DNA from: JAIPJA01 sp964390115
GTDB taxonomy: Bacteria > Patescibacteriota > Patescibacteriia > Patescibacteriales > UBA12465
Length of the DNA: 33,232 nucleotides
Assembly (NCBI GenBank): GCA_964390115.1
Contig: CAYMGT010000005.1
Span: 1 to 33,232 of the forward strand
Direction of reading: 5' to 3'
A program made the position numbers and the translations under genes. Positions within the stretch are counted from its first letter, which is position 1. The number at the start of each line of letters is the position of its first letter. Below are positions 7,709 to 14,863 of this stretch, in pieces. The notes beneath the pieces are model-generated. The model did no database searches and had not been told where the DNA came from. It saw only the letters and a list, made by a program, of their open reading frames with translations.

Positions 7709-8764
7709 ATGGATATAATGTATCCAATGGTTTGCGTTTCACAGGTTTCAATATTTATTAACCAAGTAAGTTTATGTTTAATTTTATTGGCAATTTCGCT
7801 TTTATTTATAGGTAAAAATATTAAACCCAAGTCAAATATTGTGTTAGCGATTATTTTTCTAATTATTACCGTATTATCTTTAATATTTAAATTCTATTTA
7901 TCTTTTATATTAACGTCAGCAATAATTACATTGTATTTCCTTTTAACGCATAAACTAAATTACTCCAAAAAAATATTATTATTATCAATTTTATTTTTAT
8001 TATTTTCTATATTTACAGCCATTTTTTTTAAAACTCCATTTGCTATAATAATTTGCCTATTAGCCTTATTCTTTTTTATTATTATTAAGTCAAACTTATC
8101 TAAATGGAGATTTTTAATTTCTTTAATTATAATTATTATCGCTTTCCTTTTTCTAATAGAAAAAACTGTGACAAGTGATTGTGCCCCAGGGTATATTAAT
8201 CAAAGTACTAATATAAAAAATAATTTAATGCCTAGTAAACTAGTTCCGCAATATTTTAAAGCTAGAGATTACAGATCATTAATAGAAGCGATAAAAAGCA
8301 ATAATGTATTTTCAAAAATTATTAATTCTGACCCTAAAAAAAATACAATTAAAGAAGATGTTAAAAATATTCCTATAGAAACTTGTTCCTACGGTTCTGA
8401 TTATTATAGTGAGCTAAAAAATGTAAAATTTGATGACATTTATCAAAATTCAAAAAATTTACAAGACAAGGTTATATATAATGAAAATCGTAATTGGATA
8501 ATAATTACTAGAGAAGTTGATGATACTGTAATCAAGGTTGCAATAAGAGAAGAAAATAAACGACCAGTTGATAAGACTAAAAACGAAAAAACTATTTACT
8601 ATAATTTATCTGCATCAACTCCTTGTCAGAATAACACACAAAATTTTAATTCCAATAATAAAACTATGAATGTGATTAATGGCTTATTTGATGATTTAAA
8701 GATAAATTCTAATACTGACCGGAATATAAAATTACATAAAAGCCCAAAAGTGTTTATGGAATAA
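7709..8764 (+). CDS. Unknown membrane protein with six N-terminal TM segments
   Basis: I do not recognise a family. The 351-residue product has about six hydrophobic segments (approx. 15-35, 42-62, 64-80, 88-107, 109-127, 133-150) followed by a polar, lysine- and asparagine-rich region of 200 residues. That region holds three cysteines (in TSDCAPGY, ETCSYG and STPCQN). The polar tail is probably a single soluble domain on one side of the membrane. Start codon choice is uncertain because Met4 and Met7 are also possible. It diverges from gap and converges on ricT, with only 2 bases between the two stop codons. Base composition matches the neighbours. Confidence 0.75.
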   Translation: MDIMYPMVCVSQVSIFINQVSLCLILLAISLLFIGKNIKPKSNIVLAIIFLIITVLSLIFKFYLSFILTSAIITLYFLLTHKLNYSKKILLLSILFLLFSIFTAIFFKTPFAIIICLLALFFFIIIKSNLSKWRFLISLIIIIIAFLFLIEKTVTSDCAPGYINQSTNIKNNLMPSKLVPQYFKARDYRSLIEAIKSNNVFSKIINSDPKKNTIKEDVKNIPIETCSYGSDYYSELKNVKFDDIYQNSKNLQDKVIYNENRNWIIITREVDDTVIKVAIREENKRPVDKTKNEKTIYYNLSASTPCQNNTQNFNSNNKTMNVINGLFDDLKINSNTDRNIKLHKSPKVFME

Positions 8765-8766
8765 AT

Positions 8767-9606
8767 CTATAAATCTTCATCTTTCTTCTTTTTTTTATGC
8801 CTATTTAAATCTACTTCAATAATTATATTTTGCTCACCTTTTTCCTTAGCTAAAAACTTGACATCAACTGATTGTTTTAATATATGATGACCCACAACAA
8901 TTCCTTTTTTTCCGTCAACATTAACTTTAGTTCCTAATTCTGGCATTTTTTTAGCTAATTCTTTGTAAGTATCTTGTTCATAAGCTAAACAACATTTTAA
9001 ACGCCCACACATACCTGATAAGCGTTCACTACCTCTATGGGCTATTTGCTGACATTCAGCCATGTCTGAAGTTATAGAAGAAAACTCTTTAATAAACTGC
9101 TTACAACAAAGACCACGACCACAAGGCCCATGATCACCATTAATCCTGGCTTCGTCACGTGTACCAATTTGCGTTAGACGAACATTTACTCTGAAATGTG
9201 AAGTTAAGTCTCTGACTAAGTCTCTAAAGTCAACTCTTCCATCTGAAACAAAAGCAAAGTTAAAACGATTTCCAGAATATGAAAAATGCATATCTACAAG
9301 CTTCATAGGGAGATCGTATTTTTTTATCATTTCCTGACAATAATCCATAGCCTCTTGTTTCTCTTCTTGACTAGCTAAATCATTATAGTCTGATGGTTCA
9401 GTTAATCTAATAATTTCTTTTAAGTCATCTTTATCCTCAGTTTGATCACTTAAATTACTAAACCCAAAAACAGTCCCTATTTCTTTACCTAAGTCGGTCT
9501 CGACAATAACTTGATCACCTAAATTTAATTTTAACTTAGCTGACAAAAAATTATAGGGTTTGTCCCATGAGGAAAATTTTACTAAAACAACCTGATTTTT
9601 TTTCAT
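8767..9606 (-). CDS. ricT: PSP1-domain protein, RicT/YaaT-like
   Basis: In Bacillus, RicT (YaaT) works with RicA and RicF in a complex that assists RNase Y mRNA processing and carries Fe-S clusters. The 279-residue protein has the PSP1 core with the signatures CGRGLCC (Cys162, Cys167, Cys168) and CGRLKCCLAYE (Cys200, Cys205, Cys206), separated by an extra Cys185. Those cysteines are the hallmark of the family and suit cluster binding. RicA and RicF genes are not seen here. A lysine-rich acidic tail ends the protein. It lies 71 bases downstream of tsf; a weak terminator-like hairpin (9620-9670) stands just before its start and would reduce readthrough from rpsB-tsf. Confidence 0.85.
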   Translation of the reverse strand: MKKNQVVLVKFSSWDKPYNFLSAKLKLNLGDQVIVETDLGKEIGTVFGFSNLSDQTEDKDDLKEIIRLTEPSDYNDLASQEEKQEAMDYCQEMIKKYDLPMKLVDMHFSYSGNRFNFAFVSDGRVDFRDLVRDLTSHFRVNVRLTQIGTRDEARINGDHGPCGRGLCCKQFIKEFSSITSDMAECQQIAHRGSERLSGMCGRLKCCLAYEQDTYKELAKKMPELGTKVNVDGKKGIVVGHHILKQSVDVKFLAKEKGEQNIIIEVDLNRHKKKKKDEDL

Positions 9607-9619
9607 AAATAGATATATT

Positions 9620-9670
9620 AAAAAACTTTAGTTAAAATCATTAACAATCTACAGTTCCTAACTAAAGTTT
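9620..9670 (-). terminator. Terminator-like hairpin between tsf and ricT
   Basis: AAACTTTAGTTA (9623-9634) and TAACTAAAGTTT (9659-9670) form a 12-bp stem with a 24-base loop. On the minus strand it ends in six U residues (9625-9620). The stem has few G-C pairs, so it may be a partial terminator. It ends 13 bases before the ricT start codon. Confidence 0.5.
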
Positions 9671-9677
9671 CTAATTT

Positions 9678-10475
9678 TTAAGACAAACTAAAGCGAACAA
9701 ATTTGGTAACTTTAGCATCCTTTAGAAATTCTTCTATTTTAAGCTTTTCATCTTTAATATACTCTTGCTTATTTAAACAAACTTCTTCGAAATATTTATT
9801 AATCTTGCCCACCATAATTTTTTCAATAATCTCAGCTGGTTTACCTTCTTTTTTTAATTGTTCTCGATATATTTCTTTCTCTTTTTCAATTTTTTCACTA
9901 GGAACTTCTTCTGGGCTAATACAAATTGGATTAGAAGCAGCAATATGCATAGCTACTTCAGAGGCTAATTCTAGCTTATCTTCAGTATCTAAGGCAACTA
10001 AAATACCTAATTTACCACCCATATGCAGATAGCCTGCCACAGTTTTATCACTAACTATAGAAAAATTATTAATAACTAATTTTTCTCCAATTACTCCGCT
10101 TAAGCTTTCTAACTCTTCTTTAACAGTTGACTCTCGCATAGGAGCCAACATTAAATCGTCTATTGTTTTTGGTTCAATATTTTTAATTACTTCTAATACC
10201 TCATTTACAAATTCTTGAAATTTATCATTTCTTGCCACAAAATCTGTTTCTGAATTTACTTCAATCATGTATGCTTTAGTATTGTCATCACTAACAACAA
10301 ACTTAATAATACCTTCATTAGCTTCTTTGCCTGTTCTTTTAGCTGCTTTTGAAATGCCTTTTTTTCTTAAAATTTCAACTGCTTTTTCTAAATCACCATT
10401 AGCTTCATCTAAAGCTTTTTTACAATCAGTAATCCCTGCACCAGTTTGTTCTCGCAATTGTTTTAATTTCTCCAT
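9678..10475 (-). CDS. tsf: Translation elongation factor Ts
   Basis: Guanine-nucleotide exchange factor that regenerates EF-Tu-GTP. The N-terminal UBA-like domain MEKLKQLREQTGAGITDCKKAL, containing the TGAG..DCKKAL signature, spans residues 1-40. It is followed by the core with EVNSETDFVARND (TDFVARN) and paired core subdomains. Length is 265, between short Thermus-type and long E. coli-type EF-Ts. It starts 16 bases after rpsB, the universal rpsB-tsf arrangement. Confidence 0.96.
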   Translation of the reverse strand: MEKLKQLREQTGAGITDCKKALDEANGDLEKAVEILRKKGISKAAKRTGKEANEGIIKFVVSDDNTKAYMIEVNSETDFVARNDKFQEFVNEVLEVIKNIEPKTIDDLMLAPMRESTVKEELESLSGVIGEKLVINNFSIVSDKTVAGYLHMGGKLGILVALDTEDKLELASEVAMHIAASNPICISPEEVPSEKIEKEKEIYREQLKKEGKPAEIIEKIMVGKINKYFEEVCLNKQEYIKDEKLKIEEFLKDAKVTKFVRFSLS

Positions 10476-10491
10476 ATTTTTAAGTTAAATA

Positions 10492-11187
10492 TTATTGTTT
10501 AATTTCTTTTTTTGTCTCCAGAAGAGACTTTTTAATTGTGTCTAAAATTAAATTAATAGTTTTAGTTGAGTCATCATTACAAGCAATGGGATAATTAATA
10601 TTTTCTGGATTCACATTAGTATCGCAAATTCCAATTACAGGTATATTCTTTTTTATAGCTTCAGTAACAGCTGTTTTTTCCTCTTTAATATCCCAAATAA
10701 ATAGCGCATCGGGTAATTTATTTAAATTTGCCAAACCACCTAACCTCTCGTCCATTTTCTTAATTTCTCTCTCAAAATTACTTTTTTCTTTTTTAGTATA
10801 TCTATCAAACTTACCAGAGGCCTGATCCTCTCGTAAATCTAAATATTTTTTTATTGATTTCTTTATAACTCCAAAATTGGTTAAACAACCACCTAACCAC
10901 TTTCCTACTACAAAAGGCATATTAGTTGCTTGAGCCATTTCTTTCATGGGTTTTTGTACTTGTTTTTTAGTTCCTACAAATAGAACATTTTTATTTTCCT
11001 TGACTAAACTAGACATAAACTCTAAAGCCACTGCTAATTGTTTTTGGCTTTTTTGTAAGTCTATAATGTATAGACCATTTCTTTCTGTGAAGATAAATGG
11101 AGCCATTTTTGGGTGCCAACGGCTAGTTCTATGACCGAAGTGCATACCTGCCTTTAGCATTTCATCTAAACTTGGAATTTTTGACAT
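10492..11187 (-). CDS. rpsB: 30S ribosomal protein S2
   Basis: Small-subunit protein S2. The N-terminus has MLKAGMHFGHRTSRWHPKM and the FTERNGLYIIDLQKS segment, both diagnostic. Further on are FVGTKKQ, GGCLTNF and PDALFIWDIKEEKTAVTEA. Length 231 is normal. It heads the rpsB-tsf pair. The 5' leader of about 115 bases carries a hairpin at 11287-11302 and a nested stem at 11208-11257, described separately, which may mediate feedback by S2. Confidence 0.96.
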   Translation of the reverse strand: MSKIPSLDEMLKAGMHFGHRTSRWHPKMAPFIFTERNGLYIIDLQKSQKQLAVALEFMSSLVKENKNVLFVGTKKQVQKPMKEMAQATNMPFVVGKWLGGCLTNFGVIKKSIKKYLDLREDQASGKFDRYTKKEKSNFEREIKKMDERLGGLANLNKLPDALFIWDIKEEKTAVTEAIKKNIPVIGICDTNVNPENINYPIACNDDSTKTINLILDTIKKSLLETKKEIKQ

Positions 11188-11207
11188 ATTTTTTCTTTTT
11201 TTCCTCT

Positions 11208-11257
11208 ACTCTTTTAATTTGCTTAATTTGCCAGCAAACAAGAAAAATATAAAGAGT
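11208..11257 (-). promoter_or_regulatory. Structured rpsB 5' leader, candidate S2 autoregulatory element
   Basis: In the minus-strand RNA ACTCTTT (11257-11251) pairs with AAAGAGT (11214-11208). Inside it TTTGCT (11238-11233) pairs with AGCAAA (11223-11218) around a 9-base loop. A purine stretch with GAGG (11206-11203) follows, 15 bases before the start codon. S2 feedback leaders are known in other bacteria; that this is one is inference. Confidence 0.4.
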
Positions 11258-11282
11258 ATGAGAGATAAATTAGTTTGTTAAT

Positions 11283-11302
11283 AAAAAAGAGGCAATCCTC
11301 TT
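11283..11302 (-). terminator. Hairpin plus U-tract between corA and rpsB
   Basis: AAGAGG-ATTG-CCTCTT on the minus strand forms a 6-bp stem followed by six U (11288-11283, partly in the stem). It may terminate readthrough from corA, or attenuate the rpsB transcript, because the rpsB promoter lies just upstream of it. Confidence 0.6.
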
Positions 11303-11311
11303 ACTTCTTAT

Positions 11312-11340
11312 ATAATAAAAGATTTAATAAGGGCTGTCAA
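11312..11340 (-). promoter_or_regulatory. Promoter of rpsB-tsf
   Basis: TTGACA (11335-11340) and TATTAT (11312-11317) with a 17-base spacer on the minus strand. The predicted start near 11305 places the hairpin at 11302-11287 at the very 5' end of the transcript. Confidence 0.65.
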
Positions 11341-11366
11341 TGAAATCATAGATTTATTATAATATA

Positions 11367-12291
11367 TTATATTTTCCTTCTAAACTTAAAGACAATTAAA
11401 AGTAAAACCATTAAAAATATAGCTAAAATTAAAACATACCAGAATGTAAAAGGGTTATTAGAAAAAGGAAGAGATACATTCATGCCATAAAAACTAGTTA
11501 TCATAGTTGGAAGAGTTAAAACTACTGTTAAAGTTGTAAGTAGTTTCATGGGTTCTGTTTAACTTATTAGTTGAAATTACTTCATAGGATTTTCTAACAG
11601 TAGTTATTTTATAGACATTACTTTTACAAAGTTCAGTCATCTGTTCGTTTATAAGCTCCAAATCTTCTAAAATATCCTTATCTTCTTGATAAAAGTTAAA
11701 ATTTTTACCTAAAGAAATAGATTTGAGAATATGTCTCATGGGTAGTAGTGCTCCAAGAAATTCATTTAAAATAATTTCAAAACGAACAAAATTAGCAATA
11801 TCTTTTTCTGAAACCTTATCTATATTAAAACTAAAATAATTAATTTTTCTATTTATTTGAACTAATAAGTGATTATATCTCGTTTCAACTTCATTGAAAA
11901 TTTGCAAAAAAGCTTTAATCTTTTGTGATGTGTAAAAATTTTTCTGCTTTTTTAAATTTTTAAGTAAAAATTCAGTATCTTCTGAAGCTAACATTAATAT
12001 GAAATTTGATCCAACTACCAGTAAAGCTGAAAAAGTAGAAAATTTATCCTTATTTTTATCGACATTAGGAATTCTAAAAAAAATATAGGAATTACTTTTA
12101 TCATATTCTAAACGAGGAGCTTCGTAAGGGTCAAGAGCATCAGCCACTAAACCTTCTTCTAAGTTAAACTTATTAATTAAAAATTTAAGTTCTTCTTCCG
12201 TCGGGCTCTTAACCATAACTAAAGAACCAATTTGAAATTTGTTAAGCTCTTTCATTTTTTTACCAACTGTGTGGTGAAAATATTTAATCAT
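11367..12291 (-). pseudogene. corA: CorA-family Mg2+/divalent cation channel, frameshifted
   Basis: CorA forms a pentameric inner-membrane channel for Mg2+ or other divalent cations. The first frame (from 12291) gives the cytosolic alpha/beta and long-helix domain up to EVISTNKLNRT, exactly where CorA proteins continue into the first membrane helix. The continuation MKLLTTLTVVLTLPTMITSF and the pore motif YGMN lies in another frame (ATG at 11549 to 11367), followed by a second membrane helix and the basic end FKFRRKI. Removing one base of the CCC/GGG run at 11550-11552 restores a 307-residue CorA of normal length. Without that correction frame 1 ends at 11494 with no membrane segment. Real mutation, sequencing error or ribosomal frameshifting are all possible. 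Confidence 0.85.
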
Positions 12292-12341
12292 ACATTATTT
12301 TAAATTTATTATTTATATTCTAGCACATACTTAAATTAAAT

Positions 12342-12369
12342 AAAAAAAACTACATATAATATGTAGTTT
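12342..12369 (-). terminator. Rho-independent terminator of the superoxide dismutase gene
   Basis: Arms AAACTACATAT (12347-12357) and ATATGTAGTTT (12359-12369) form a stem on the minus strand (realistically 9 bp with a 5-base loop), ending in a run of eight U (12349-12342). Confidence 0.75.
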
Positions 12370-12424
12370 AAAAATTTAGGCTATTAATTTTTAAATGGAC
12401 GCCTAATATTTTTTTAAGTACAGG

Positions 12425-13021
12425 CTATAAGTTAATATTTTCCTCTAAAAACTTCCAATTAATTAAATTATTTAAGAAATTATCAATGTAATCTGGCTTT
12501 TTATTTTGATAATCTAAATAATAAGCGTGCTCCCAAACATCAAAACCAATAAGAGGTTTTTGATTATGAGCAATTGGATTGTCACCATTTGAGGTATTTT
12601 CAATTTTTATATTACCATTTTCAAGTATTAACCAAACCCAGCCACTACCAAAATGAGAGGAGCCTACTTGCTTAAATTCTTCTTTAAATTTTTCTAAACT
12701 ACCGTAACTACTTTGAATCATTTTAAGTAATTTCTCGCTGGGTTTTTTATCTCCTTTGGGAGATAAACTTTGCCAAAAAAAATCGTGATTCCATACTTGA
12801 GCTGCATTATTGAACAAAGCTTGATTTTGCACATCCTTAGAACTTTTTATTATTATCTCTTCTAAGGGTAAATCAAGAAACTCGGTTCCTTCACTTAACT
12901 TATTAGTCTTATCAACATAAGCCTGATGGTGCTTACTGTGATGAAACTCCATGGTTTTTGCAGAGATATATGGCTCTAGATCATTATATTTGTAAGGTAA
13001 ATCTTGTAAGTTTATTTTCAT
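12425..13021 (-). CDS. sodB: Superoxide dismutase, Fe/Mn family (Fe-type features)
   Basis: Converts superoxide to O2 and H2O2 in the cytosol. The four metal ligands are visible: His27 in MEFHHSKHH, His79 in VWNHDFFW, Asp161 and His165 in DVWEHAYYLDY. Gln75 in NNAAQVWNH and the absence of Gln in TSNGDNPI follow the Fe-SOD pattern rather than Mn-SOD, although metal use cannot be proved by sequence. Length 198 is typical, with no signal peptide. It stands alone with its own terminator. In a cell that also encodes an oxygen-sensitive [FeFe] hydrogenase, it implies occasional exposure to oxygen. Confidence 0.93.
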   Translation of the reverse strand: MKINLQDLPYKYNDLEPYISAKTMEFHHSKHHQAYVDKTNKLSEGTEFLDLPLEEIIIKSSKDVQNQALFNNAAQVWNHDFFWQSLSPKGDKKPSEKLLKMIQSSYGSLEKFKEEFKQVGSSHFGSGWVWLILENGNIKIENTSNGDNPIAHNQKPLIGFDVWEHAYYLDYQNKKPDYIDNFLNNLINWKFLEENINL

Positions 13022-13111
13022 ATGATTAATATTAATTATAAATAATTTCTAGTAATTTATTATATCAATAATTTATGGGCTTGTCTAGTTTAAAAGCTAA
13101 TCTTAAAAAAG

Positions 13112-13142
13112 AAAAAAGACCAACGATTATCTGCTGGTCTTT
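13112..13142 (-). terminator. Terminator of the 13162-13692 gene
   Basis: AAAGACCA (13115-13122) and TGGTCTTT (13135-13142) form an 8-bp stem with a 12-base loop; on the minus strand six U (13117-13112) follow. Confidence 0.75.
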
Positions 13143-13161
13143 ATTATTTTTGAAGAAAAAG

Positions 13162-13692
13162 TTAAATTTTTTTAACTTCCTTCAAGGCAATAAATTCGTT
13201 TGGAGTTACTGCCCAAGAATGATCACCCCAATCTGCTTTTGGAGTGCCAATTTTGAGGTAGTACCCATTTTCAAAGGTTTCTTTGTAAGGAACCTTTTCT
13301 TTAAAGGGCGTGTAGTCAATAATGAAACTGACTTTATCCTCGCATATTCTGCGCTTAATTTGCACCGACATCGGAACTCTTCTTTGTCCCAGCATATATT
13401 CTGAAACAAAAAAATTCTGTATAATATTTACTCCACCAATTTTCAGCAATTTACTAAAATGAGGCTGAACTTTAATGATTTTAAAGTCACTGTCACTACG
13501 GCTAACAACCGTGGTAGCGGGAACAATCTGTAAAAGCAGCGCTTTCATGGAGGGTATCTTCTCCACTAGCACTAATACATCCGGTGTTAGAGTTTTGTAA
13601 ATATTTTTCAAAAACTTGGCTTGTGGCCAGTTTTCTGTTACTAATTTTGTAATTTCATTAATTTTTCTTGACTTCGCTTGTAAAACCTTCAT
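13162..13692 (-). CDS. Unknown soluble protein with Shine-Dalgarno and raised GC
   Basis: I do not recognise the 176-residue product. It has no signal peptide or membrane segment. It is rich in Lys and Val and ends in a region with GYYLKIGTPKADWGDHSW that looks like beta strands. The frame is clearly coding: it has a consensus-like promoter (13734-13762), an AAGGAG Shine-Dalgarno 5 bases before ATG, and a terminator (13112-13142). It is thus a complete single-gene unit. Its coding sequence is visibly richer in G+C than its neighbours, and the Shine-Dalgarno is unlike them, which suggests relatively recent acquisition or special expression. A shifted reading of the same DNA (13206-13409) is a shadow. 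Confidence 0.8.
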   Translation of the reverse strand: MKVLQAKSRKINEITKLVTENWPQAKFLKNIYKTLTPDVLVLVEKIPSMKALLLQIVPATTVVSRSDSDFKIIKVQPHFSKLLKIGGVNIIQNFFVSEYMLGQRRVPMSVQIKRRICEDKVSFIIDYTPFKEKVPYKETFENGYYLKIGTPKADWGDHSWAVTPNEFIALKEVKKI

Positions 13693-13697
13693 TATTG

Positions 13698-13703
13698 CTC
13701 CTT
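13698..13703 (-). promoter_or_regulatory. Unusual strong Shine-Dalgarno site
   Basis: AAGGAG on the minus strand, 5 bases before the ATG at 13692. It is the only textbook ribosome-binding site I found before any gene in the window. Confidence 0.75.
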
Positions 13704-13733
13704 TTTTAAATTGTTAATAATCAAAATCTTATT

Positions 13734-13762
13734 ACTATATCACATATTTTAGATTATGTCAA
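13734..13762 (-). promoter_or_regulatory. Promoter of the 13162-13692 gene
   Basis: TTGACA (13757-13762), 17-base spacer, TATAGT (13734-13739) with TGA directly before it (extended -10), on the minus strand. Confidence 0.7.
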
Positions 13763-13829
13763 CAATATGATGATTTTTGGCTTTTTTATTTGATTATTTC
13801 ATAGATAATTAGGAATTTAATCATTAAAA

Positions 13830-13870
13830 TTGTTAAAAAATTGTTAAAAAATTTAGTTTTGTTATATAAT
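13830..13870 (+). promoter_or_regulatory. Promoter of the TM2 gene with tandem 11-mer
   Basis: TTGTTA (13841-13846), 18-base spacer, TATAAT (13865-13870), 24 bases before the ATG. The -35 is the second copy of a direct tandem repeat TTGTTAAAAAA (13830-13851). Confidence 0.5.
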
Positions 13871-13894
13871 ACATTTATATAATTAAATTAAATT

Positions 13895-14113
13895 ATGAGA
13901 AGAAGAAAAAATCAACCTACTGCCTTGATACTAGCCATATTACTGGGCTTTATAGGTATTCACAAATTTTATTTGAGAAAAATTAAAAGTGGTATCTTAT
14001 ATCTACTTTTTTCTTGGACTTTTATACCCACTTTATTAACTATTTTTGATGTTATTGGATTGGCTTTTAAAAGTAAAGAAAAATTTGATAAAAAGTATAA
14101 TCAAGCAGCCTAG
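13895..14113 (+). CDS. TM2-domain membrane protein
   Basis: A 72-residue protein that is almost entirely a TM2 domain. It has a basic N-terminus, a first helix ALILAILLGFIGIHKFYL with the conserved G..G.H.FYL pattern, the short turn RKIKSGILYL, and a second helix ending in FDVIGLAF before a lysine-rich tail. TM2 proteins are small two-helix membrane proteins of unknown biochemical role, common in bacteria. It has its own promoter and converges on truB. Confidence 0.85.
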   Translation: MRRRKNQPTALILAILLGFIGIHKFYLRKIKSGILYLLFSWTFIPTLLTIFDVIGLAFKSKEKFDKKYNQAA

Positions 14114-14140
14114 TATATAATTTAAACAATCAACTTTTAT

Positions 14141-14812
14141 TTATTCCTCTAACTCAGCTAAGTACTTTACTTTTATCTCATCTAAGCTAAGACTATTATT
14201 TAAAGTAAACTTACCAACCCTCGTTCTCTGCAAGTTACTTAAATAGGCTCCCGTGCTCAACTCCTTACCTATATCTTTAGCTAAAGAACGAATATAGACT
14301 CCTTTAGCGCAAATTACTTTTAGTTTTAAAACAGGACAGAGATAATCCAATATCTCTATTTTTTTTATCTCTACTTGTCGACTAGCTAATTTTTTTATCT
14401 TCCCTTCTCTAGCTAACTTATATGCCGGGGTACCTTTAATTTTTATAGCACTATATATTGGAGGCTCTTGCCAAATTTGACCTATAAATTTCGTTAAAAT
14501 TTTTTCAATATCTGATCTGTTAATTTCTATATTAGTTGTTTCACAAATTATTGTTTTTATTCCTTCTTCATCATCTGTACTGCTATTTACTCCTAGACGT
14601 ATCTCAGCGATATACTCTTTTTCTCCTTCAACAGCTACGGGTAACTGTTTAGTGGCCTCTCTACCAATACCAATAACTAAAACTCCCGAAGCTAACGGAT
14701 CAAGTGTTCCCGCATGACCAATCTTTTTAGTATTAAGAAGTCTCCTGATTTGCCCTAAAAACTGGTTAGAGCTTGGTCCTTTTGGCTTATCTACTGCAAT
14801 TAACTCTTTCAT
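14141..14812 (-). CDS. truB: tRNA pseudouridine(55) synthase TruB
   Basis: Isomerises U55 in the T-loop of tRNA to pseudouridine. The N-terminus has DKPKGPSSN, then GHAGTLDPLASGVLVIGIG with catalytic Asp38; later PPIYSAIKIKGTPAYKLAR and GVYIRSLAKDIG. At 223 residues it lacks the C-terminal extension (PUA-type domain) present in the roughly 310-residue E. coli enzyme, so it is the minimal catalytic form. It converges with the TM2 gene and has no obvious terminator. Confidence 0.95.
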   Translation of the reverse strand: MKELIAVDKPKGPSSNQFLGQIRRLLNTKKIGHAGTLDPLASGVLVIGIGREATKQLPVAVEGEKEYIAEIRLGVNSSTDDEEGIKTIICETTNIEINRSDIEKILTKFIGQIWQEPPIYSAIKIKGTPAYKLAREGKIKKLASRQVEIKKIEILDYLCPVLKLKVICAKGVYIRSLAKDIGKELSTGAYLSNLQRTRVGKFTLNNSLSLDEIKVKYLAELEE

Positions 14813-14863
14813 AAATTAATTTAAAGCTTTATAATAATAATAATTTCTATATTAATTCATTAT

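Noticed and set aside
7709..8764. Membrane protein considered as a toxin or antiporter subunit linked to the hydrogenase
   Set aside because: It is divergent from the gap operon and shows no motif of known complex I or Mrp-type subunits, so no functional link is claimed.
9703..10488. Plus-strand open frames opposite tsf
   Set aside because: Antisense to a clear EF-Ts gene; the hydrophobic Ser-rich products are typical of complement translation in AT-rich DNA.
12371..12424. TTAGGC...GCCTAA inverted repeat downstream of sod
   Set aside because: Six-base arms with a 19-base gap and no U-tract; the perfect terminator at 12342-12369 explains the end of the transcript.
13075..13404. Plus-strand open frame across the terminator and the 13162 gene
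   Set aside because: It crosses the strong minus-strand hairpin and is antisense to a gene with promoter and Shine-Dalgarno.
13830..13851. Tandem TTGTTAAAAAA repeat as an iteron-type origin
   Set aside because: Only two copies, no DnaA boxes nearby, and the second copy is well explained as a -35 element.
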